From: Hymenopus coronatus
Taxonomy: Eukaryota; Arthropoda; Insecta; Mantodea; Hymenopodidae
NCBI GenBank assembly: GCA_030762935.1
Contig: CM060895.1
Span: forward strand, 27,952,501-28,016,500
DNA length: 64,000 nt
Direction of reading: 5' to 3'
Below the pieces are notes generated by a model that worked only from the letters and a program-made list of their open reading frames with translations, did not search any database and was not told where the DNA came from. A program made the translations under genes and the position numbers. The first letter of the stretch is position 1. The number at the start of each line of letters is the position of its first letter. Positions 1 through 10,801 of this stretch are shown piece by piece.

Positions 1-150
1 TCCAGGGTTACTTTTTTTTGACAATCTGGTAACAGGAAAAATAACAACAGAGGCCTATCTAAAGCACTAGAAGCAATAGAGAAGTGCTGTAGAGAATGGG
101 GTCTAATGGGTGGAGGCAGTGGCGGCTTGAGACCTAATTATCTGATTTAT

Positions 151-400
151 TAAGATTGAATAAAATTTAAATTAAATTAGTGTTATTTATAGATTCCCTT
201 TAACTTCTGCAGTTCAAAGCGTCCCATTCTATTTTTGGCATGAAAGACTGCATATTACTCAGAGGCCTCTGACTTTACTTCCCTTTCGAAGGAAGGAATT
301 TTTACTCCTGAAAAGAATCAGCCGGATTCGGACCTGCAACCTTGGGAACCAGAGGCTAGCATGGCCTCTAGCCCAGAGACTAGGCTGGACCACAGATGAC
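151..400 (-). mobile_element. tRNA-derived SINE, family A
   Basis: Read on the minus strand it starts with a tRNA-like head: an A-box-like TGCTAGCCTCTGG and a B-box GGTCCGAATCC. A body follows that is shared with 30164-30415 and 46725-46985 (AGGGAAGTAAAG, GAGGCCTCTGAG, TAGAATGGGA, GTTAAAG), then an AT-rich tail. This is the most complete head of the three copies. It could not be transcribed as a host tRNA because the acceptor stem is not recognisable. Confidence 0.72.
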
Positions 401-2190
401 AAAATACTTAAATTAGTGGATACTAAAAACTATCAGCAGAAATGCAATGTCAATTTGTGATAAACACACTAACCCTTCTATTTGTAGATGAAGTGCATCC
501 TTCGATTCTTCGCTTGAGCAAATACTTTAATAACTCTTCAGTTGAAGTCAGGACTGAATGTGACATATTCCCAGCAGTGTGACCCTGAATGTCACCTTCA
601 TATGTTTAAAGTTTATCATATGTCAACAATATTATCAGAGAGGTAATCCTGCTGCAAATTAACGTATAGCTAGTCTTTATAACTGATGTACTTCAGTTTA
701 AAAGATTCAAGCCTTCAATACTACTCGACAGATTCATAATAGCTTATTTATGTCAATTACAACTTTCACAAAGTTCCTTTTCACAAACGAAGCTCCCCTT
801 CCTCTCAGCAAATTATAGAAACTACCCTCAGATTAAAGTAAATTGTGATTGTGATATTAACTGTCTTAAGCATTTTTTTTATAACCAATTGTATACTTTA
901 CAAACCATCGCCTACCTTTCTTAACAGTATTAGAATTTTACCTCTTAAGCAGAGTTTTAACACTGTTGTTTCTTTGAATGCTAGCAACTGATAAATCAGC
1001 ATATTATTCTGCAGATAATTTTACCAAATCATTCACCAACACATTCGGATTATCTTTTATTCACATGTGAAATACATTGAAAGCACTGTTTTCACCACTT
1101 CTTATCAGTTTCCTCCTAAGGTGGATTTTGTAACTCTCGGCACTCATTTTCAAAACACCTCACTAATCACTTCTTGCAAGTAAGGCACCATTTTATTCTT
1201 TGTTTATTTTCTGTTTTCAAATGAAACTTAAAAGTTAGAAAGCAAAAACTAATCATAACTACAACTAACAGATTTTAAATAATAGAACCATTAAAAATCT
1301 GTGGATTTATTTCGCCTCTAAATTTACGGTAGCTACAAAACACACTGCTTCTACACACTGAGCAATGGTACATGGGCATTTGTTATCTTTGCTATATTTA
1401 CCAAGTACCAACATTATAAGTGTTTACCATGTAAGTTTCTTTTTGTATATTTCATTTGGGAGGTTTATGTATCAACTTTGTTTTCAAATAAGAAGACATT
1501 GAAACTTAAGATTGGGTTCTTATTGTTTAATTTTACATATGAAAAAATCTTAAACTAAATATTGTTGTTAGGGATTTGACCCAAACTTTAATTTCTGCCC
1601 GTTATCAATTCTTATTTTCTCTTTGTGCATGCATGGCAAATGACCACAGAGTCTCTCATGCCCTAAGAGAAGCTTCCCCTCTCAGCCTCTCTTGCCCCAC
1701 ACCAAAAAAATTAACTGAGGCTGAAAGTGCTGTGTTCTTCTGCTCATGCGCACAGGATGACCATTTGTGTCCGAGAAATGTGGCCAGTTACTATTTCCAA
1801 CAGCCATCTTCACTACAACTGTGTACTGCTCAAAGAATTCACAGTAGGTTTAAATTTATGCAAACATTTGTTACACATTATAGGATTTTACCTAATAATA
1901 TACTACAGAAATTACTGTCTGAAATTTTGTAGGTAGGGAATGTACCCCTGTGCCCCTTAAGGTCAGCCACTACTGGGTGCAGGGTAATAACATTTAAATC
2001 ATATAGAAATTTTACTACTTAAGAATAAGGCTAATCTACAATAAGAGATGGACAGAGCAGAAGAGGAAAGGGAAAACTAGCTATGAGTAGTATAAGATCA
2101 TGTTTAAACAAAATTGTAAACATGAAAGTCAACTGATTTAAAAGAGCTTATGCAGTCACAGTGGAATAAAAATGATGTATGGAAAAGAAA
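401..2190. other. AT-rich intron or upstream DNA with no recognised gene
   Basis: No transposon end, tRNA or FAS exon was recognised. A 118-codon open frame at 1576-1932 (+) has slightly higher GC but no recognisable domain, no splice context and an overlapping second frame, so it is not called. Confidence 0.4.
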
Positions 2191-2192
2191 TA

Positions 2193-3594
2193 TGAGGATG
2201 ATTTGATAAGTCTGGTAAAACAGCAAGAAAAAAAAATTATTTCATAAACAATTCATCTTACTTCTTGATATAGTCCTTTGAAGGATATACACTTGATCCA
2301 GCATTCTCCGGCTTTTTTATCCAGTCAGAAAAATAATTTTTCTCAAGCAGTGCAAAATACTTGTTGACCATGACTAATACTTTCTCATTTGAAGAAAATT
2401 TCTTTCCACCAAGCCAAAGTTTAAAGTTAGAGAACAGGAAGAAGCCATTGGGTCTAAGTCTGGTGAGTAGGGTGGATGAGGAACCAATGCAAAGCCCAAT
2501 TGATGCACTTTTACCATTTTTATTGCTGATGGGTGGGACTGTGCATTATTCTGGTAAAAGCTGTGCTGGGGCGGGTTTTCTTCGGGTACTCCGGTTTCCC
2601 CCACCATCGCATTCCACGGGTGCTCCATCATCATTCATGCATCACCAGTGTCACCGCCTGCGGTGCCATAAGCAGTTAAAGCGGGCGTTAAACACTACCA
2701 AAAAAAATTCTGGTGAAAGAACACTTTGTTGCATGCTGGGTCTTTTTTCAAATGATCCAACAATGAAGCATAATAGGGCTCAGTTCTGCTTCTGTCATTT
2801 TCCAAGTAATCTATGAGGATTATTCCTTGGAAATCCCAAAAAATAGTGGCCATTGCCTTATTAGTTGACAATGGTTTCTTGTCTTCTTCATTACACTTAT
2901 AAGTTGTTTTGACTGTGACTCTGGTGGTAATGATGGGTCCAAGTTTCATCAACAATCACTAATCAGCACAAAAAATATTGTGAATTGTATTGCAACATTG
3001 CCAAACATTGTGTTTACATGTTCTGGATGCACTTGAACAATTGCAGTACTATTTTGCACACAGCTTCTTCTAGCCAATTCTCTGTGCAAGATGATATGCA
3101 CTCACTTAGTTGAGATGCTTACAGTCCTAGCAATCTCTCAAATTTTTATTTAGTGGTCTTGCATTGCCATATGATGGATTTTGTCAATGGTTTCCTGTAT
3201 GATGACCTCAATTGGATGATTGGAATGCACTTTGTCTTCGGTACTAGTCCAACTACATTTTAAGTCATTAATCCAAAAGTAAATGGTCTTCAATGATGGT
3301 GCAGAGTCCATATGAACTTCATCCAATTCTGTTTTGATTTGTGCAGCAGTCTAACCCATCAAATGAAAATGTTTAATAGCAGCACTAACTTTCTCCATTT
3401 TCAATCGCAGTCGACACATTGACCAATTCAGACGGTTGTTAACATTGAACTGTATGCTGTACATTGTTGAACATTTTTATATGATTCTTTGAATAATTAA
3501 GCTTAATAACCATGAAGCTGCAAAAAAAAAAAAAAGAGAAAAAAAATTATGTTCTTTCATTGGAATTTAGTTGACTAAGCAAACCATCCTCGAG
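2193..3594 (-). mobile_element. mariner-family transposon, degenerate, interrupted by a SINE
   Basis: Imperfect terminal inverted repeats TGAGGATGATTTGATAAGTC (2193) and the complement of GACTAAGCAAACCATCCTCG (3573) lie next to TA. On the minus strand the transposase relic shows MATIFWDFQGIILIDYLEN and, after the insertion, FYQNNAQSHPS and LVPHPPYSPDLDP. These match the D,D34D mariner core (HDNAPSH, HPPYSPDLAPSD). Reading frames are broken and the first motifs (3000-3480) are heavily decayed. A 146-bp SINE lies between the second and third thirds of the gene. Confidence 0.85.
2561..2706 (+). mobile_element. SINE inside the mariner, with 13-bp target-site duplication
   Basis: A GC-rich 146-bp block splits the transposase reading at FFHQN/FYQNN. 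It is bounded by attctggtaaaag (2548-2560) and attctggtgaaag (2707-2719), a 13-bp duplication with one difference. It ends on the + strand with GGGCGTTAAACACTACC and an A-run, so it was retroposed in + orientation. Its last bases resemble the 3' ends of the SINE-like repeats at 33846 and 19665. Confidence 0.8.
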
Positions 3595-4147
3595 TAGGGT
3601 ACAGCAAAAGGATGAGGAAATATTCCTCATATTTGCAGAGCATTCTATAAATTTACAATAGAATTGCCTGGAGTAATCCTCAAAGAACTACTTAATCTGA
3701 ATTAGGAAGGGTAGGGAGTAACTGCTCAGTAGTAAAACATGTTAAAATACGGGTTAGAATTCTATCATTATTATATTAGATTATGTTCTGCAGGTTCATG
3801 ATGGCCAAGCAAGCCTTGAACATAGAACATGTCATAGCATGCAAATTAAATACACTAAGAATACAACATGTAAAGTTCCTGTATTATAGTTAATAGTACA
3901 TCTTCAACTTTCAAGTACATTAAAACTTAAGAGACGTACTAAACATTACAAATATCACTTGGCTTTTCCATCCTATGTCACTATGTGCTTACATCCTTAT
4001 ATACAAAGTTGTCCAAATTTTATGCTAAGATCTACATTCTGAAAATATTAAATATGTACATAAAATTTATCAATGCCATTTCCAAATTGTTAGTACTCTC
4101 AAAACTAGATATACCAAGATATATTTAAAATTACAGTACTAAAATAC
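3595..4147. other. Unassigned AT-rich DNA
   Basis: No gene, inverted repeat or repeat shared with the rest of the window was recognised. Confidence 0.35.
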
Positions 4148-4525
4148 ATGTATGCAATAAACATTAATTTTCCAGTCCATTTAATGAAACAGTTACTAAA
4201 CATAAAAACTTCATTTGACTGCCTGCAACACATGTATAATCGACTCCCTGCATATGTAAAAAATGAAAATGCTGTTAAAATTAAACAATGTCTTAAGACA
4301 TGTTTACTGAACAATCCTATGTATGATATCAATGAATTTTTAAAATAATTTATGTAGACTAGGTATATCAATACTTTGTTAAACCAAGCATCCTGCATAT
4401 ATTAATGTATTTTCATAATTTATGTAGACTAAGTTTATTTAATGCTAATTTTGTGTAATGTAAACTGACAATGCCCGACACTCGCAAAGAGTCTATAGAC
4501 TGCTAATAAATTACAATTACAATAT
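4148..4525 (+). mobile_element. 3' end of a non-LTR retrotransposon
   Basis: A 66-codon frame (4148-4348) ends in RLPAYVKN, then KIKQCLKTCLLN and YDINEFLK. This is the typical C-terminus of jockey/CR1-type LINE polymerases (xLPxxIKN, FKxxLKxxLLxxxFYSxxEF). A short 3' UTR runs to a tail of AATTAC repeats at 4508-4525. It is strongly 5'-truncated, with no RT core present. Confidence 0.68.
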
Positions 4526-4559
4526 CACTTAGTGTTTACATCCTTACTTATGGATACAG

Positions 4560-5520
4560 AATGTCAAAGTTTGGTGTTAAAATATACATTTTTAGATCAA
4601 TATGGGTACATTGACATATTGAAGGCATTTAATGTTTACATCCTTACTTGTATGTAAAGTGTGTTAACATGTGATTTTAGGGTATATGTTCTAAAATAAA
4701 CACAAAATCACTTTACTTGGATTTAATAGTCTGTGTCACTTCATTTAATGTTGACATTATAAGAGAAGAATTAGGCTGATTATTCATTTAAGTTTCTTCT
4801 ACAGAATAAAATTACTTATCATAAAGGTACTGTTGAATAGAAGCTTTAAAAATATTGTAGCTATTAACTTTTTCTTTGAGATTACCAGGGAGAGCATTAA
4901 ATATTTTGTTTCCTAGTATACACCTTTCTGGAAGCAAGAGAGCTTTGCTTAAGGATGATGGATATTTCCCTTTTGCCTGGGCTAAAATTATGTTTTTCCA
5001 TATTTCTTACAAAGCTATGTTGGTTATTGGCATACAATTTTAAAATGGATGAAATGTATACACAAGGTAATATTAGAATACCCACTTTACAAAAGACTTC
5101 TTTGCCTGACTGTTTAGTATGAGTGTTGCACATTTTTTGTATAACTTTTTTTTGTATTACAAATGTTTATTTACTATCCACTAAATTACCCCGATAAATT
5201 ATTCCATACTCCATAGTTGAATTAAAATATGCAATATAAACTAACTTGAGTGTATTTATTAAATGAAGGTTAGTCAGAGCTTGAATGGCATAACATTCTG
5301 CATTAAGCTTAGGTGTGATGCATTTAATATGCAACTGCCAATCTAAGTGTTTGTCTACTAAAAGACCTAGAAATGTTACTTAATTAGGTTGTAATAATGT
5401 GTCACTGATCCCTATTACTAGATGGATTGCTGATGAATGGTTAGTTATGAATTTAGCTATTTTTCCTTTTCAAGTTTAATGAAAGTTTGTTTGCTTTAAA
5501 TAAACTGGTTTAGAACATAA
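4560..5520 (-). mobile_element. 3' part of a second LINE, RT thumb and C-terminus
   Basis: On the minus strand, broken frames read GLLVDKHLDWQLHIK, then NSTMEYGII and KVGILILPCVYI. Next come FSPGKREISIILKQ and FKASIQQYLYDK before a 3' UTR. These match the thumb and C-terminal region of jockey/CR1 LINEs (LGxxxDxxLxWxxHI, MxYGIxxWG, KxGILTLPxLYI). Frameshifts and stops make it a pseudogene. It faces the + strand LINE tail at 4148-4525, so the two are tail to tail. Confidence 0.7.
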
Positions 5521-5676
5521 TTAGAAGAAGGAAACATTATTAAAGTCTGTTTGAAAACCCAAGGGAAAAGTGTTGTCAACCATCTAGGGAAGATGCAGAG
5601 AAATGGTGGAAAAAACATTATTGAGGCAAAAGAGGACTCAAGGATACAATTGAGGATTGATGTACAAATATATGTG

Positions 5677-5750
5677 AATGGAGAGAGAGAGGGAGGGAGG
5701 TAGAGAGAGAGGGGGAGAGAGAGGAAGAGAGACAGGAGGGAGAGAGAGAG

Positions 5751-5782
<32 letters not shown>

Positions 5783-5783
5783 T
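5677..5783. repeat. (GA)n-rich tract followed by (AT)n microsatellite
   Basis: About 80 bases of impure GAGAGA/GGGAGG purine run are joined directly to about 27 bases of pure AT repeat. Confidence 0.95.
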
Positions 5784-6084
5784 ACCTAAAACACTATAAG
5801 CTGGACAAGAACAAAGTTAAGGGTAGGTTCTATTACACACAGATAACATGTTAAAATGTATAGAACCTTGAAATCAAGTTTTTCATATGAGAAAAGTATA
5901 AGTAACCAATAAAATGGAATATCTGTAAAATGGTTAACTCGATAAGAAAAAAAAAAAAAAACACAAGGCTTAAATTGTGTGTTTTAATGAGATCCACATT
6001 TTTTGTGTGATAAATTATGCTTTAAAAAGTCATTCAGAAAGGAGAGGACTTACGTGGCTATTCCTATGAAATTCTAAATGTACA

Positions 6085-6461
6085 GTGTCGTGTAAATTTC
6101 TTTAATATACAGTAATTTGATCAAAATTGTTAAGAGCCATTTTTAAGAAAATCAAACATTTTGAAAACTTTCCCATGGGACAGGGGAATTTTCTTAAAAT
6201 CTTTGTATTGCAGCCATGGAAGATACTAAACTTAAATACCTAATTTGATATTTAACTGACTTTTTGTTTTTGAATTATGCTGCCCACAGACTCACATGCA
6301 CAACAGATCATATTCTAAAACTCATTTTCTTAGAATTCATATGTCCTCAAAACATGTATTTCTGGTGAAATTTTGGTATTGAATTTTTTGATGGAATACA
6401 ATACCTTCTCCACCTACTATGTACATTGTACATACTTGTATGTGATAGAGAAAGAAAAAAT
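6085..6461 (-). repeat. Family R repeat, minus-strand 5' portion
   Basis: Reverse-complement match to the first ~370 bases of family R. It contains the complements of the AAAGTTTTCAAAATGTTTG and GGTATTTAAGTTTAGTATC segments, the GCATA-containing TGTGGGCAGCATA segment, and the palindromic end (complement of ACCTACTATGTACA). It ends with the terminal agagaaag at 6447-6454. A partial second copy of the same end follows at 6468-6534. Confidence 0.8.
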
Positions 6462-6467
6462 GGGGGG

Positions 6468-6534
6468 TCCTCAAAACATGTATTCCTGGTGAAATATTGG
6501 TGTCAAATTTTGAGTGGAATACAATACCTTATCT
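6468..6534 (-). repeat. Duplicated end segment of family R
   Basis: Repeats the segment at 6342-6405 with about 85-90 percent identity by eye: both begin GTCCTCAAAACATGTATT and end GGAATACAATACCTT. It stops just before the palindrome, so this is a partial tandem duplication or a second nested copy. Confidence 0.75.
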
Positions 6535-9030
6535 TTCACAAATATGAATACCCAGCTGCTGGTTGTGTGAAGGGTCACCTAATTCTCAGGTGTTTCTGCA
6601 TAGATGATATGAGAATAAAATTACATGGGCAGTTTTATTTCGCATTGTTGTGATGTTTCCTGTCATGTTATGAACACAGCAATACCATTGGCATTTTACA
6701 AATGAATGCTTCATAAAATATTAATATCCTGCCTCAACTACGAGTCATTCCTTCCAAAATGATAATATTTTCCTTCAAATACTCACATAAATCTCAAATA
6801 TTATTACAACATTAAAGAATTTACTTTTACCTTGCATTGTTAACATTTACGTTAGCTTATAATTGTTATAAGGAAACATTATATCTTCATGTTAGAAGGT
6901 TTTACTCGACAAGAGGGAAATTATTAAAATGTTTGAGGCACAAGTAATGAAAATAATTACTTTAGAAATGTTGAATCAAACTCCCCACAGTTACATTCTT
7001 TTACATTATGCAGTGATGTGACACAATTACAATGCCATGTGAGGTTAGGACTCAAAAGTTTCAAAAGCATATGAATGTAATACTGACATTACATACAATA
7101 GAAAAGCATTTAATAGTATAAAAGATGGTTGCCCATGAAAAAAAAGTACTGGATGCCAGTGAATATTATAATTCATGGTATATTAAACAGACCACAATAC
7201 AATTGAAGGTTATTTGAATGTGAAACAACCTTTGCACCTAGCAGCATTGTCATTTTGTTTATTTCCAAGCACAGTGCAGTGTTGCCAGTTCCCAATAACT
7301 GAATGCCTAGAAAAGTTCATTTATCCTAATTCTGATTTCTGACAATAATAAATAATCTTGATGAATGAAAGATGTTTATTAGAGTTCCATTTCAGAAAAT
7401 AAGCTCATGGTAGGGTAGGATCAAACCACTGGCACTGGCACTTGTGATTTCTTTGGATAGTGCCATATCCACCTCACCTATTCCTCAGTTAGGTAATTTA
7501 CAGTTTATTTATATGATATTAAGATTTATCCTGTCGCTACATTTCATTGCAAGGGGGAAAGTTTATAGCGCCCTGAGAAATGAAAAAAAAATATTTTGTT
7601 TGCTATTCGTTTACATTTAGGGGATGAAAAGAGAAGAGTGTCTAAAACACACAAGTATTGCAGTGTTTAGTGTGGAGTGTAATTTCCTTTGATTGCATTT
7701 ATTAATGACAGACAAATGAAGATGAAATGCTTAAAACAATATGATAGTTATTACATGTTCCTGTTGATAGACATTTGAAAGTACTGTCCTTCCGATTCAT
7801 TTTCATATATGATGGAGAATTGAATACTGAATACATGGTGATTTACAAATACCACTGATGCTATGAACTTAAAATCTGATATAACTAATCGGTATTATAG
7901 TTTAATAACATCTTCATAATAAAACCCTCCACCTTAATGTAGCAGCAGAATGTGCTTTGCAAACTATTTTCCAGATTATCCTTAAAATTTTGGCCAGAAT
8001 GTTAGCAGTTACAGAAGCAACATCTGTTACATCTGTTCTTTTAACAGGAAGATCCAATGTTTCCTTAGAACAATTGTAAGCTAACATTAATAACAGTGCA
8101 TGATCAAAGTTCTTTAAATTGGTAATAGTAATAAAGATTTATAGAGATGCATTTGAATGTGAGCATTTAAAGGAAAATATTATTGGGAGGAATGATTGAT
8201 AGTTACAGCAGGCTATTTACCTGTTACACTTGCAGCCTTTGCAGTTAATATTTTATGAAGTATTCAGTTGTAAAATGTCAATGGTATTGCTGTGTTTGTA
8301 ACATGGCACAAAATATTACAACCTATGTGAAACAAAACTGGTCATGTAATTTGCTGTTCTATTGGAGGAATTTTATCAGAAAGAGGTTCAAATGTTATAT
8401 TTAGCAATTTATATTAATAACAATGTTCCCTTAAAAATAAAAACAGATAGCGCATGGGTTTTGATCCACGTTTCAATACTTCTGTTGTTCAGTGGTAGCA
8501 TGCTTTAATGAGTTCAACTATCCTAAGCACAGGCAGTCACTGTTTGCTGATTGAGCTTAACATTTGTAAGCAAACCAGCCAACACTGGAATTGTTTTTCT
8601 TCTGGTCCACAAAGCACAATTTTTATATGTGTATTATAGTTAAATTAGCAATATTTGTCTGTTAGTTTACAATAATACTGAAACATTGATTTTCAAAACC
8701 ACAAGGTAAGCAGATGTCTATCCTGCGCTCTGGACAACATGGGAACCATATGATAAATTTAATTTTGATACCTTCTATGTGGAAATGCCTGAGAATTAAG
8801 TGATCCTTCGTATAGTCAAACAGAAGTTAGGTATTTACTTTTATGTAAGATTGGTAGAGAAAGCAATAAGCAATGCATTCACTGAGCGACTGAACCACCC
8901 TATGGCTGCACTGTAATGGGTGAGGGCCGGCTTGCTCTCTGCCAGAATTACGCCTAAAGCACCAGCAGGTAATGTACAGAATTCTAGCTACTGTACTAAT
9001 TTACATTAGATTTACCTGAAATCACAATAG
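6535..9030. other. Unassigned AT-rich intronic DNA
   Basis: No coding frame or repeat shared with other parts of the window was recognised. Weak B-box-like motifs at 7430 (complement of GGTTTGATCC) and 8450-8530 suggest very old tRNA-SINE debris but are not called. Confidence 0.35.
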
Positions 9031-10020
9031 ATGCTGAAATTGATGACTTCAACATGAATGCATTCCCTTTATCTCCAAACACAGTTCTGGTTCACTTGAA
9101 GTTCATCTTGACAGATTGCCTGTATTTCTCTCGTGATGTTGTCCTTCAATTCTTGTAACGTGTGCAGGTTGGATGCATACACTTTACTCTTTAATGTTCC
9201 TTATAAATAGAAATTACAAAAAGATTGGTCAGGGGAATGTGATGGCCACAATCCTCGACTAATTATTCTGTCATTATATACACTTCGCAATTCATGCATA
9301 GAACTCGCAGCAGTGTTTGCTGTAGCTGAGTCCTGCTAAAATCACCCAACAATCGTTCATCTCTTGTTAGTTGCAGAAAAAAATTATTTAAAATGGAATT
9401 TACATAAATGTGTGAATCAACTGTTGTGTCAAAATATATGGGACCAATAATTCTAAGCACACTTACTGCACTACCTACCCCAACTTTTGCAGCATGGTGA
9501 GGAATTTTATGAATGATATGGGGATTTTCTGTAGCCCAGTATCTATTGCTTTGGGTAGAAACGTGACCTTGAAGATAAAACCATGCTTCATCAGTGAAAA
9601 ATGTTAAAAGTGGGTCCACTTCACCGTTATAAATGGACTACAAAAACCAATTGCAATCATTGACCCTAGGTACAGGGATCTTGTGGTTGTAAAGCATTAA
9701 TTACAATTACCTTGTATGGCTTAAGTTTCAGAAGTTTTGTTGCCTTAAACGCTGACGTCTTGGAAATGCCAACCTCTTGTCTTACACGTCTCAATAATTT
9801 TTGCAGTGAGTGCTCTAACCAGGCCCCTACTTCATCAAGCTTCTCTTCTGATAACACATTGCATTTTTTAATATTTTTTGTGTTCATAAACGATCCTGTG
9901 CGCTTGACTTTATTGACAAGTTCATGAATAGTTGTCCTGCTAGGAATTCAAATTTCTTCATAACGAAGTTGAAATTCTCTACGGCACCTTCTTGCGGAAG
10001 AGTATTTCACATACCTGTCA
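9030..10020 (-). mobile_element. IS630/Tc1-mariner-type transposase relic
   Basis: Minus-strand blocks in order: IPSRTTIHELVNKVKRTGSF (near 9900-9950), SEEKLDEVGAWLEHSLQKLL and ISKTSAFKATKLLKLKPYKV (9714-9860), TDEAWFYLQGHVSTQSNRYW (9520-9610), HHAAKVGVGSAVSVLRIIGP (9440-9500). The order HTH, linker, DEAWF (first catalytic Asp), KVGVW..IIGP is that of the widespread insect family with PRSPDLTPxDFFLWG ends. The last catalytic block near 9200-9260 is badly decayed. No terminal repeats were found. Confidence 0.78.
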
Positions 10021-10100
10021 TACCAAAAAATATGTTATAAAGTGTACTGAGCCATTAGTACTGTACAAATTATCAAATAGACAACACAATGTCATTCCGA

Positions 10101-10124
10101 ACACACACACACACACACACACAG
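10101..10124. repeat. (CA)n microsatellite
   Basis: Twelve CA units within otherwise unremarkable DNA, about 490 bases before FAS exon a. Confidence 0.95.
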
Positions 10125-10611
10125 ACCTCTTTCCTTCACCACAGATCCAGCTCGACTGACACGACAATAGTCGAGTGCTACTCTCTGGCGCCAGGCACAG
10201 CACTCGTCACCCAGTCCAAGGCCTCTGCAAAACGGTCCGGTCACTCAGGGAACGCACAGTATCAGTGAACTTAAAAGGTATGCATCTACCTACTGTAAAA
10301 ATTCAATCTGGTATGAATCTAGAATAGTTTGGACTTTTTGGTGAGATAGGACTCTTTATTTCCCCCTTGATTGTGTTGTGATAACTGCTTCTTCACACCA
10401 GCCATAAGTAGGCTGTAAAATAGAAAACTCAACTGCACTTGAGAAACTCAATGCCATTATCAGGACTCAACCCATAGATCTTCACTCTCCATACCAAAGC
10501 TCTTACTGTGGTTTGAATCCTGGTTGTGATTTATATTTTTGAGTTGAGTCAATTTTAAAATTAAAAAAGTATATAATATACAGCAAAATATTTATCTGTT
10601 GATACCTACAG

Positions 10612-10801
10612 GTTGGCCTGGCAAACATCTTAAAAACAGTAGGAATTGTGCCAAATGGAATGGTTGGATATTCACTGGGAGAATTGGGATGTGCCTATGT
10701 GGATGGTAGCCTTACTGCTGAACAGACAGCACTTGCAGCTTATTTTTGTGGTCATGTACTATTTGGATGCACACTTGCTCAAGGCTTGATGGCTCTTGTG
10801 G
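10612..10801 (+). CDS. FASN: FAS exon a: MAT active-site loop
   Basis: 63 codons plus one base. Acceptor is ctacag at 10611, donor ggtaagc at 10802. It contains GMVGYSLGELGCAYVDG, matching the nucleophile elbow of the FAS malonyl/acetyl transferase; the Ser of GYSLGE is the acyl-carrying residue. Most FAS proteins have GHSLGE or GHSVGE, so the Tyr is unusual. Twenty-five residues after the Ser, where human FASN has Arg606 in AAYWRG (the residue that holds the malonyl carboxylate), this protein has Cys in AAYFCG. The exon ends ...GLMALV plus G, which continues as GLGAEQ in the next exon. Confidence 0.93.

Noticed and set aside
1576..1932. 118-codon open frame with slightly raised GC
   Set aside because: No recognised domain, an overlapping second open frame, and no splice or conservation evidence; probably chance.
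8450..8540. tRNA-Gly-like GTTCAGTGGTAGCATG
   Set aside because: B-box too close and degenerate; no cloverleaf.
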